DNA of 64,000 bases, from NCBI RefSeq assembly GCF_044542075.1, contig NZ_JBITTU010000007.1, positions 62,001-126,000 of the forward strand, in the 5' to 3' direction. The notes beneath the pieces are model-generated. The model was not told the origin of the DNA, did not search any database, and worked only from the letters and a program-made list of their open reading frames with translations. Of the stretch, positions 44,484 through 52,377 are shown piece by piece. This DNA comes from Leeuwenhoekiella sp044542075 (lineage in GTDB: Bacteria; Bacteroidota; Bacteroidia; Flavobacteriales; Flavobacteriaceae). The position numbers and the translations under genes are program-made. The first letter of the stretch is position 1. The number at the start of each line of letters is the position of its first letter.

Positions 44484-44590
44484 GCGTTAGGGTTTGCAGT
44501 GAAAATCCCGCAGATACCAAAGCGATAGCGAAGATATCGAGGAATTGTAACGCAAAGCCCGACCTCACTTTCTTTAAATGAGGCAACGCC
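44484..44590. repeat. Candidate flavobacterial intergenic repeat element
   Basis: About 107 bases bounded by GCGTT and AACGC carry internal blocks GCGATAGCGAAGATATCGAG and TAACGCAAAGCCCGACC. The segment can fold on itself (GCGTTAGGGTTTGC with TAACGCAAAGCCC). It is much richer in GC than its surroundings and lies between two minus-strand genes. Similar elements with GATAGCGxAAAGCCCG cores occur, from memory, between genes in many marine flavobacteria; only one copy is seen in this window. Confidence 0.5.
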
Positions 44591-44597
44591 ATAAAAA

Positions 44598-44625
44598 AAG
44601 CCCCTTAACTTGCGTTAAAGGGCTT
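44598..44625 (-). terminator. Intrinsic terminator of rpsA
   Basis: A 12-of-13-bp stem (AAAGCCCCTTAAC with GTTAAAGGGCTTT, loop TTGC) is followed by a T run on the minus strand, just after the rpsA stop codon. Confidence 0.85.
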
Positions 44626-44647
44626 TCTATAATTAAAATGTTAAAGC

Positions 44648-46501
44648 TTAGTTACCGCCTTTTTCCATTTTCTTCTTAAGTGCTGCAAGAGCATCATTTG
44701 CATCTCCTAAAGTAGGTGCACTAGCTGCTGCTGAGTCTGCTGCTTTCTTAGCTGCCTGCTTAACAATCTTAGCTTCCTCTTCTCTAAACAATGAAGTATG
44801 CGATGCAACTACACGTTTAAAGTCTTTATTGAATTCAATGATCTGGAACTCGGCGCTATCACCTTTTCCTAATTTGCTACCATCTTCTTTCTCTAAGTGA
44901 CGACCTGGCACAAATGCCACGATATCTTCATTAAATTCGATAGTTGCTCCTTTATCAACTACGTCTCCAATTACGCCAGTATGTTTTGTACCTACTGCGA
45001 AATCATCTTCGTACTTATCCCAAGGATTCTCTTCTGTTTGTTTATGACCTAAACTTAATTTACGACCATCAACATCTAATTCAAGAACTACAACTTCTAG
45101 TTTATCACCAATGTTTGTAAATTCTGATGGATGCTTGATTTTCTTAGTCCAAGAAAGATCAGAGATATAAATAAGACCATCTATACCTTCTTCTAATTCT
45201 ACGAATACACCAAAGTTAGTGAAGTTACGTACAATACCGGCATGACGTGATCCTACAGGATATTTAGTAGTAATATCTGTCCAAGGATCTTGAGATAATT
45301 GTTTAATACCTAGAGACATCTTACGCTCATCACGATCCATAGTAAGAATTTGAGCTTCTACCTCATCACCTACATTTACAAAATCTTGAGCGCTGCGCAA
45401 GTGCGTAGACCAAGACATTTCAGAAACGTGGATTAAACCTTCTACTCCTTCTTCTACTTCAACAAAAGCACCATAATCTGCGATTACAACTACTTTACCT
45501 TTTACTTTATCACCTATGCTTAAAGTCTCACTTAATGCATCCCATGGGTGCTTCTTAAGTTGCTTAAGACCTAGTTGAATACGTGTTTTATCCTCATCAA
45601 AGTCCAGAATAACCACATTTAATTTCTGATCAAGATCAACGATTTCATTCGGGTGGTTGATACGAGACCAAGAAAGGTCTGTAATGTGTACCAAACCATC
45701 AACACCACCAAGATCAACAAATACTCCGTAAGAAGTAATGTTTTTAACAGTACCTTCAAGTACCTGACCTTTTTCAAGCTGCCCAATGATTTCTTTTTTC
45801 TGCTCTTCGATATCTGCTTCGATAAGCGCTTTATGAGAAACAACAACGTTTTTAAATTCTTGGTTGATTTTCACAACTTTAAATTCCATTGTTTTATTCA
45901 CGTAAGCATCGTAATCACGTATAGGCTTAACATCGATTTGAGAACCTGGTAAGAAAGCTTCTATACCAAATACGTCTACGATCATACCACCTTTTGTACG
46001 TGCTTTTACAAAACCAGTAACAATAGTACCTTCTTCGTGTGCTTTATTTACACGATCCCAAGCCTTAATTACACGAGCTTTACGGTGAGAAAGAACTAGT
46101 TGACCTGTAGCATCTTCACGCACATCAATTAATACCTCTACCTTATCTCCTACTTTAAGATCGGGATTGTAACGAAATTCGTTAAGTGAAATTACACCTT
46201 CAGATTTTGCGTTGATGTCAATAATAGCATCACGATCTGTAATGTTTATTACTGTACCTTCTACTACTTCATCATCAAGAGTATCTACAAAGTTCTCAGC
46301 TACTAATTTCTCAAATTCACTTAGCTTATCATCGTCGATAGGATCAATCCCCTCTTCATAATTGTGCCAGTTAAATTCTTCTAGAAATTTCTCAGGGTTT
46401 TCTTGAGAAGCGCTTTTGTAGTTCTTAGGCGCCGCTGCTTGAGCAGTGCTTGTTTCTTCAACTGCAGGAGCAGTTTCGGGATTTTGGTTTTCTTCAGCCA
46501 T
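44648..46501 (-). CDS. rpsA: 30S ribosomal protein S1
   Basis: The 617-aa protein brings mRNA to the 30S subunit through tandem S1 (OB-fold) domains. Six repeats are visible from about residue 75 on; repeats 3-5 are the most regular (EGTVKNITSYGVFVDLGGVD; KGKVVVIADYGAFVEVEEGV; AGIVRNFTNFGVFVELEEGI). An acidic and Ala/Thr-rich N-terminal extension (about 1-60) and a Lys/Ala-rich tail are typical of Bacteroidota S1. It is monocistronic with a leader of about 150 bases, which may be used for autoregulation. Confidence 0.96.
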   Translation of the reverse strand: MAEENQNPETAPAVEETSTAQAAAPKNYKSASQENPEKFLEEFNWHNYEEGIDPIDDDKLSEFEKLVAENFVDTLDDEVVEGTVINITDRDAIIDINAKSEGVISLNEFRYNPDLKVGDKVEVLIDVREDATGQLVLSHRKARVIKAWDRVNKAHEEGTIVTGFVKARTKGGMIVDVFGIEAFLPGSQIDVKPIRDYDAYVNKTMEFKVVKINQEFKNVVVSHKALIEADIEEQKKEIIGQLEKGQVLEGTVKNITSYGVFVDLGGVDGLVHITDLSWSRINHPNEIVDLDQKLNVVILDFDEDKTRIQLGLKQLKKHPWDALSETLSIGDKVKGKVVVIADYGAFVEVEEGVEGLIHVSEMSWSTHLRSAQDFVNVGDEVEAQILTMDRDERKMSLGIKQLSQDPWTDITTKYPVGSRHAGIVRNFTNFGVFVELEEGIDGLIYISDLSWTKKIKHPSEFTNIGDKLEVVVLELDVDGRKLSLGHKQTEENPWDKYEDDFAVGTKHTGVIGDVVDKGATIEFNEDIVAFVPGRHLEKEDGSKLGKGDSAEFQIIEFNKDFKRVVASHTSLFREEEAKIVKQAAKKAADSAAASAPTLGDANDALAALKKKMEKGGN

Positions 46502-46590
46502 TGCTGATTAATAATTTGTATTTTACGCTTTCGCGGAAGCTAAACAACACAAAACCATAAAAGAGGTTTAATTCATTTGTTTTCAACACA

Positions 46591-46610
46591 TACCAATTAA
46601 AAAATTGGTA
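46591..46610 (-). promoter_or_regulatory. Hairpin in the rpsA leader
   Basis: A perfect 8-bp stem (TACCAATT, loop AAAA, AATTGGTA) lies about 90 bases before the rpsA start, inside the predicted leader. It has no T run and so is not a terminator; S1-dependent autoregulation of its own leader is known in E. coli, but a link to this hairpin is inference. Confidence 0.35.
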
Positions 46611-46651
46611 TCGATGTCCTTTTGTGCTTCCTTACATTGCCAAAAGGTGTG

Positions 46652-46659
46652 CAAAATTA
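46652..46659 (-). promoter_or_regulatory. Candidate -7 box of rpsA
   Basis: On the minus strand this reads TAATTTTG, matching TAnnTTTG, about 150 bases before the rpsA start. No clear -33 TTTG is found at the usual distance. Confidence 0.45.
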
Positions 46660-46697
46660 CGCAAAGTTTTCTTATTTTAAAGATCTAAATTAAAAAT

Positions 46698-47537
46698 ATG
46701 TTTGAAGAAGTTTCTACCGAAACATTTCAAGGGCAAACCTCACGCCATGAGCTCTTTGGCAAATCTTGGAGGGTTGCAAACCCCAAAGCTGTTGTTTGTC
46801 TTATTCACGGTTTTGGAGAACACCTGGGAAGATACGAGCACGTAACCCGTCATTTTAACACCTGCGATATTTCTTGCTACGCTATAGATCTACCCGGTCA
46901 CGGAAAATCTAGTGGTAAACGCGGGCTTGTACAATCATTGCAAGATTTTGTACTTGCAGTAGATTACATTTATGAAAAAGCAGTTCTTGAAAACGAAGGT
47001 AAACCCGTTTTTATTTACGGTCACAGTATGGGTGGTGGTATTGTCTTACGCTACTTGTTATTAACCTCATTACCTCCTGCAGGAGCACTTATCACCTCGC
47101 CCTGGCTAGATCTGGTAAAAAAGCCAAATGCTATTGAAGTGGTAATCGCAAGAACACTTTTAAGTCTTGGGCTAAATAAAACTCAGAAAGCAAAACTTGA
47201 TCCTGAGGCGCTATCCCGTGACGATAGCGTGGGCAGAAATTATTTAAATGATCCTCAAGTGCACAACATAGCCTCAATACGCATGTATTTCGCATTAAAT
47301 GATAATGGTGTTTATCTATTAGATAAAAACTTTGACTTTCAAACACCCATTTTATTGGCACATGGTACTGCAGACACCATTACAAAATATAGCGCATCTC
47401 AGATCTTAGCTTCCAGACACCCAAATCAAATCACGTTAAAACTTTGGGATGGATTAAGACACGAAACTCACAACGAACTTAACAAGGACGAAGTTCTAAA
47501 CTACTACTCAAATTGGATTCTAAATAAATTGAAATAA
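46698..47537 (+). CDS. Alpha/beta hydrolase, monoacylglycerol-lipase type
   Basis: The 279-aa product belongs to the serine aminopeptidase S33/lysophospholipase group: LIHGFGEHLGRYEHVTRHF with the oxyanion region, the nucleophile elbow GHSMGGG (Ser near residue 112), Asp in LAHGTADTITK (about 225) and His in LRHETHNE (about 255). The elbow, acid and base spacing matches monoacylglycerol lipases, so the likely reaction is release of fatty acid from monoglycerides or lysophospholipids. No signal peptide. A strong terminator follows. Confidence 0.86.
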   Translation: MFEEVSTETFQGQTSRHELFGKSWRVANPKAVVCLIHGFGEHLGRYEHVTRHFNTCDISCYAIDLPGHGKSSGKRGLVQSLQDFVLAVDYIYEKAVLENEGKPVFIYGHSMGGGIVLRYLLLTSLPPAGALITSPWLDLVKKPNAIEVVIARTLLSLGLNKTQKAKLDPEALSRDDSVGRNYLNDPQVHNIASIRMYFALNDNGVYLLDKNFDFQTPILLAHGTADTITKYSASQILASRHPNQITLKLWDGLRHETHNELNKDEVLNYYSNWILNKLK

Positions 47538-47572
47538 AAAAATCCCTCTTTAAAAATTAAAGAGGGATTTTT
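47538..47572. terminator. Bidirectional intrinsic terminator
   Basis: A 16-bp stem (AAAAATCCCTCTTTAA, loop AAA) with A and T tracts lies between the convergent lipase-like gene and the aldehyde dehydrogenase gene. Confidence 0.88.
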
Positions 47573-47594
47573 AATTTGTAAACGTTTAAAATTA

Positions 47595-49025
47595 CTAGCC
47601 TTCAAGACTCATAATTGCTTTCTCATTTATAAATTCTTTTAGTCCGAATCCACCGTGTTCTCTTCCATATCCTGAATTTTTCACTCCACCAAATGGCATA
47701 TTAGGCTGCGCAACTCCAAAACTATTTATAAATACCATACCTGTATCAAAATGATTTTTTGCAAGTTCAAAAGCTTTCTTTTCATCATTTGAAAAAATAC
47801 CACCACCTAAACCAAATCGACTATCATTTGCAATACGCATTGCATCCTCGTCATCTTTTGCTTTTATAAGTGATGCTACAGGTCCAAATAATTCATCATC
47901 ATATGCAGGTTGCCCTGGAGTTACGTTTCCTAAAATAGTAGCAGGGTAAAAATAACCTTCACCTTCAGGTAATTTTCCTCCACAAAGAATTTCTGCTCCT
48001 TTTTCTACACTCTCTTCAACTTGCTCGTGTAATTTTTCTCGCAAATCTTTACGTGCCATAGGGCCCATATCATTTGAGTCATCTGTAGGATCACCTACTT
48101 TCAACGCGCTCATTCCGGCAACAAACTTTTCTTTAAATTCGTCATATACTTTTTCAGTAACCACAAATCGTTTTGCAGCAACACAGGTTTCACCGTTATT
48201 GTAGGTTCTACCTTGTATACACCATTTAACTGCAGTATCGACATCAGCATCTTCTAAAACAAGGTATGCATCATTAGATCCTAATTCTAATACCATTTTC
48301 TTTAAAGCTTTTCCTGCTTTCTCTCCAATAATTTTACCTGCTGTCCCACTACCGGTTAGAGTAACTCCCTGTACATGGTCGTTATCTATGATAGCATCAG
48401 ATTGATCATGACTTATACGCAATACTGTAAATAAATTTTCTGGAAGACCGGCTTCATCTAAAATTTCTTTTATCAGCAATGCAGAGCCAGTTACATTTTC
48501 AGCATGTTTTAATAAAACACTGTTACCAGCCATTAGATTTGCTATAGTATAACGGACAACTTGATAGGTTGGGAAATTCCAAGGTTGAATACCATAAATT
48601 ACACCTAAAGGAGAATATGTAATTAAGCCTTTACCTCCATCAGGAAGCGTTCTGTTTACATCTTGTAATTCTTTAGGTCCATTTTCTGCCGTATAATCAC
48701 AGATAGCAACACAAAGATCAATTTCCTGCTCTCCCTGACTCAGCATTTTACCCATTTCTGCCGTCATTAGTTTAACAAGCTTATCTTTGTTCTTCTTAAA
48801 ACTTTTACCAATTTTTTTAATATGCTCAGCACGCTTATCTAGAGATACATGCCTCCACTTAGAAAATGCTTTGTGTGATGCTTCAACGGCTTCTTTAGCC
48901 TCATCATCACTCATCATCTCATATTGATTCAATTCTTTTCCCGTAGCCGGATTTATAGTTTTCAGAAATTCTTGCTTAGAATCTGAATTATTATTTTTTG
49001 GTTTGTCCAAAGTTTCAGTACTCAT
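47595..49025 (-). CDS. NAD(P)-dependent aldehyde dehydrogenase, succinate-semialdehyde type
   Basis: The 476-aa enzyme has the aldehyde dehydrogenase fold: PWNFPTYQVVRYTIANLMAG, the nucleotide loop VTLTGSGTAGKIIGEKAG, the general base in KKMVLELGSNDAYLVLEDAD and the catalytic Cys in NNGETCVAAKRFVV. Similarity of the layout (short N-terminus, ELGSND) is to the Sad/YneI type of succinate-semialdehyde dehydrogenase, which links GABA or related degradation to the TCA cycle. No GABA transaminase gene is near, so the true substrate is open. The 285-base gap upstream (49026-49310) shows no other gene. Confidence 0.88.
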   Translation of the reverse strand: MSTETLDKPKNNNSDSKQEFLKTINPATGKELNQYEMMSDDEAKEAVEASHKAFSKWRHVSLDKRAEHIKKIGKSFKKNKDKLVKLMTAEMGKMLSQGEQEIDLCVAICDYTAENGPKELQDVNRTLPDGGKGLITYSPLGVIYGIQPWNFPTYQVVRYTIANLMAGNSVLLKHAENVTGSALLIKEILDEAGLPENLFTVLRISHDQSDAIIDNDHVQGVTLTGSGTAGKIIGEKAGKALKKMVLELGSNDAYLVLEDADVDTAVKWCIQGRTYNNGETCVAAKRFVVTEKVYDEFKEKFVAGMSALKVGDPTDDSNDMGPMARKDLREKLHEQVEESVEKGAEILCGGKLPEGEGYFYPATILGNVTPGQPAYDDELFGPVASLIKAKDDEDAMRIANDSRFGLGGGIFSNDEKKAFELAKNHFDTGMVFINSFGVAQPNMPFGGVKNSGYGREHGGFGLKEFINEKAIMSLEG

Positions 49026-49310
49026 CTTTATTTTCTTTTATGTTAGCAAATGATAGTTCTGTAGATTTTAAAACAATCTCAGTATTATCGTTATTTTCTG
49101 ATATAAAATTAAAAAACATACGTGTCGCAGCCGGTTGTTTTAGTAAAGCCTTAAGTACATCTTATAAATACTTTATGAGAACTGATACAGTTTGCGTAGC
49201 TTTTGAGAAAATAGAATATACTTAGGTCGCATAAATCAATTAAAGTAGGTGCGATATTTAAGTATAAAAGTCTAAAAGAGAAGAATGATAAAATTTAATA
49301 AGAAAAAAGC

Positions 49311-50471
49311 TTACTCAGATTTTAGTATGGTATTAAATACTAAGATTAGGACTGAAAACGCCAAACCCAGTGTAGCAACTCCTATCCACTGAAAATGCTC
49401 CCAGGCGTAAGCACCTGCAATCGTACCAAAGGCACCGCCTATAAAGTAGCCTACCATATAAATAGTATTTACTCGATTACGTGCATCGGGATTTTTTGAG
49501 AAAATGATGTTTTGATTAGTTACGTGTAGCGATTGCAAACTAAAATCGACTAATAAAACGCCAATAACCAAACCAATAATTGAATTACCTGAAAATTGAA
49601 ATACAACCCAAGACATAATTAATAGTGCCGAAAAGATTAAAACAAGTCTCTTATGATTGTATTTATCATTTAACTTACCTGCTAGTGCAGCACCCAGAGC
49701 ACCTATCATCCCTAATAAACCAAACATACCCGATACGGCACTACCATACCCAAAATTAGTTTCCATTAAAAAAACTAACGTAGTCCAGAATGCACTAAAA
49801 CCGGCAAATGCAAGACCTCCGCGTATGGCTGCAATACGTACTTCGGGCTTCTTCTTAATAATATTAATCAGAGAGCGCATCAATTCTGCATAGGTGCCTT
49901 TAAAATCTGTTGCAACATTAGGTAGCTTATAATAAAGTAGGGTCGCATAAACAACCATTATTCCGGCTGCGAGATAGTACATAAATCTCCAGCCATAATA
50001 TTCACCTATCAATCCGCTTAAAAAACGACTTCCTAAAATACCTATGAGAAGACCACTCATAACTATACCTATAACCTTCCCTCTGTTTTCTTCGGTAGCT
50101 AATTCTGCAGCCATAGGCACAAATAATTGAGGCACCACAGAGGTAAAACCTACAAGAAAGCTAGAGACTGTGAGTATCCACAAAGATGGAGCCATAGCTG
50201 TAACAAGTAGAGCAGCTATAATTGCTATAAAATCGTAGAGTATAATTTTTCTTCTTGAAAATTTATCGCCCAGCGGAATAATAAACAGCAGACCAAATGC
50301 ATATCCCAATTGTGTAGCAAGCGGAATCCTACTTACTTGAGACTCGGTTACCTCAAAAGTTTTAGCTATTAAATTAAGGAGTGGTTGATTGTAATAATTA
50401 TTAGCAACTACGAGACCGGCACCTACAGCCATTAAATAGAGTAGGCTTTTAGTAAGCTTAATATTTCTCAT
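49311..50471 (-). CDS. MFS transporter, 12-helix exporter type
   Basis: The 386-aa protein has 12 hydrophobic helices. Motif A appears as PLGDKFSRRKIILYD after helix 2, and helix 5 carries a Gly-rich motif C-like segment (GIVMSGLLIGILGSRFLSGL). The N-terminus (AGLVVANNYYNQPLL) is typical of the YnfM/YgaY-like group of predicted drug or metabolite exporters. It lies 21 bases downstream of cmk and is probably co-transcribed with it. Substrate unknown. Confidence 0.85.
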   Translation of the reverse strand: MRNIKLTKSLLYLMAVGAGLVVANNYYNQPLLNLIAKTFEVTESQVSRIPLATQLGYAFGLLFIIPLGDKFSRRKIILYDFIAIIAALLVTAMAPSLWILTVSSFLVGFTSVVPQLFVPMAAELATEENRGKVIGIVMSGLLIGILGSRFLSGLIGEYYGWRFMYYLAAGIMVVYATLLYYKLPNVATDFKGTYAELMRSLINIIKKKPEVRIAAIRGGLAFAGFSAFWTTLVFLMETNFGYGSAVSGMFGLLGMIGALGAALAGKLNDKYNHKRLVLIFSALLIMSWVVFQFSGNSIIGLVIGVLLVDFSLQSLHVTNQNIIFSKNPDARNRVNTIYMVGYFIGGAFGTIAGAYAWEHFQWIGVATLGLAFSVLILVFNTILKSE

Positions 50472-50492
50472 AAAAGGTATACGAACTAAATG

Positions 50493-51188
50493 TTAGCATC
50501 TTCCGTAAATACGGTCTTTCGCTAACTGAAGAAGTATATTAAACTGGTCTTCTATATTAGTATGTGTATTATCTAATAGTATGGCATCATCTGCTTGCAC
50601 AAGTGGAGAATCTTCACGAGAAGTATCTAGCTGATCACGCTTTTGCACATTTTCTAAAACCGCCTCAAAACTTACATCATCACCCTTAGCAATGAGCTCA
50701 TCATAACGTCTGCGAGCACGCTCGTCTGCACTGGCAGTCATAAATACTTTAAGTTCTGCATCAGGAAAAACAACCGTCCCAATATCGCGACCATCCATCA
50801 CAATACCCTTTTCTTTTCCCATCTCATGTTGCTTTTGAACGAGAAGTTGGCGCACTTCAGAAATAGCAGCAATAGGACTAACAAAATTAGAAACCTCGAG
50901 AGTTCTAATTTCCTTTTCTACATTTTCATTATTTAAATAAACATCTGCAATCCCTGTAATCGGATTCAATTTAAAATTTACCGATACTAGAAACAGATTA
51001 CGTATTAATGCCTCTTTATCAAAATGCCCTTCTTTTATAAAGAGTTTCCGCATCGCAAATAAGGTTACAGCTCTATACATCGCACCGGTATCTACATAAA
51101 TATAGTCTAATTCTTTAGCCAGCATTTTTGCGACTGTACTTTTGCCTGTAGATGAGAAGCCGTCAATGGCTATAGTTATCTTTTTCAA
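50493..51188 (-). CDS. cmk: Cytidylate kinase
   Basis: The 231-aa enzyme phosphorylates CMP and dCMP with ATP. The P-loop IAIDGFSSTGKSTVAK stands at the N-terminus, followed by YVDTGAMYRAVTLFA, MDGRDIGTVVFPDAELKVFM and RARRRYDEL, all family motifs. In Bacteroidota cmk commonly lies beside porQ, as here (52-base gap), a conserved neighbourhood without an obvious functional link. Confidence 0.95.
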   Translation of the reverse strand: MKKITIAIDGFSSTGKSTVAKMLAKELDYIYVDTGAMYRAVTLFAMRKLFIKEGHFDKEALIRNLFLVSVNFKLNPITGIADVYLNNENVEKEIRTLEVSNFVSPIAAISEVRQLLVQKQHEMGKEKGIVMDGRDIGTVVFPDAELKVFMTASADERARRRYDELIAKGDDVSFEAVLENVQKRDQLDTSREDSPLVQADDAILLDNTHTNIEDQFNILLQLAKDRIYGRC

Positions 51189-51240
51189 ATTTTTAAAATT
51201 GAAGATTAGAATGTAGCTTTTATTAAAACAGAGCCTTGCT

Positions 51241-52260
51241 TTACCTTAAGTCCATATTTAAACCAAAAAATCCTGAACTCGCTGCGCTGTTGTATCTGGC
51301 GTAGCTGTAACTAAGCCGCAATTTATTAAACTTAACAGAAAAACCGGCACTAAGACCTGCAAAACTACGCTGATCTAGAATCCGTAATTCTTCTGCTCTG
51401 CGCAGGTTGTATCCCACACGAATATTGAAACCTTTATCTGGAAACAATTCTGCTCCTATAATCATATGCCGAAGCACCTCATCAAAAAAACGTATCGTTT
51501 CGGGAGTTGTATTTCCATTTAAATCTGAAGTTGCTCTGTTTGGATTTTCAAATGCAAGATTCCAGTTTTGGAGGTTTTCTAATGTAAAATGCCAGCGTAG
51601 TGGTATGTGTGCTGGTTGTTGTGAGATCCCTAAATCAATCTCTAACGGAAGCTTTTCATAAACCGCATCATAAGCCGTAAACTGTGTTCCCAAATTACGC
51701 ACCACGCCTCCTATATTAAGTTTCAAATCTTCATTTACATAGATAAAACCTAAGTCTACTGCACCTCCCAGGGAACTGTATTGTTCTAATTTTGAAGATA
51801 TCAACTTTAAATTTACTCCAATAAAAAAATCGGTATATGGAATATTATATGCGTAGCCTAACGACAACGCTACTTCCCCACCACTAAAATCTGATGTCGC
51901 ATTACCTTGCTCATCATAACCCGAGAAATTTCCGTAATTAACATAGGTAACTCCGGCGTGAATTACCTGCGTACGCCTGTCATACAAATAAGCATAACTC
52001 GCCGTTCCGTAATTCACATCTGCAAGATAGTTGACATAGTTGAGTGAAAGTTGATTATCCATCGCTGCATTAATCGTCGCAGGATTAAATAATGCAGCTG
52101 TGGGATCGTAACTATAATCGGTAACTACTTTACCTCCCATAGCAGCCTGTTTAGGAGAAGATACTAAATTAAGAAATTGATAAGTAGACCTCCCTCCCAG
52201 TTGAGCCCAGAGACCCGAAGCATAACATACAAAAATAAGAGCTAGTAGTTTTTTTAGCAT
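51241..52260 (-). CDS. porQ: Type IX secretion system protein PorQ
   Basis: The ATG at 52260 is chosen over a Met 28 codons upstream because it gives a Sec signal (LIFVCYASGLWAQ). The 339-aa product is a FadL-like outer membrane barrel of the PorV/PorQ family: GGRSTYQFLNLVSSPKQAAM near the mature N-terminus, then DPTAALFNPATINAAMDNQL and a row of amphipathic strands to the end (RLSYSYARYNS). PorQ works with PorZ at the surface complex that attaches T9SS cargo. The presence of a sorting-domain protein in this window agrees. Confidence 0.9.
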   Translation of the reverse strand: MLKKLLALIFVCYASGLWAQLGGRSTYQFLNLVSSPKQAAMGGKVVTDYSYDPTAALFNPATINAAMDNQLSLNYVNYLADVNYGTASYAYLYDRRTQVIHAGVTYVNYGNFSGYDEQGNATSDFSGGEVALSLGYAYNIPYTDFFIGVNLKLISSKLEQYSSLGGAVDLGFIYVNEDLKLNIGGVVRNLGTQFTAYDAVYEKLPLEIDLGISQQPAHIPLRWHFTLENLQNWNLAFENPNRATSDLNGNTTPETIRFFDEVLRHMIIGAELFPDKGFNIRVGYNLRRAEELRILDQRSFAGLSAGFSVKFNKLRLSYSYARYNSAASSGFFGLNMDLR

Positions 52261-52325
52261 AAATAAAATAGGCTCCCGGTCATCATTAAAACGCTTACAA
52301 TAATACTTTATTTCTAGCCCATAAA

Positions 52326-52357
52326 AAAACCCGCTAGCATACACGCTAACGGGTTTT
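52326..52357 (-). terminator. Intrinsic terminator of lon
   Basis: A 12-of-13-bp stem (AAAACCCGCTAGC with GCTAACGGGTTTT, 6-base loop) is followed by a T run on the minus strand. It separates lon from porQ. Confidence 0.85.
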
Positions 52358-52377
52358 AGTATTATTAAAAACTAATT

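Noticed and set aside
45653..45952. Frames inside rpsA on both strands (45619-45952)
   Set aside because: They lie in the S1 repeats of rpsA, whose own frame is certain.
48998..49225. A 75-codon frame upstream of the aldehyde dehydrogenase
   Set aside because: No start context, no conserved features, and it overlaps the dehydrogenase start on the other strand; treated as non-coding leader.
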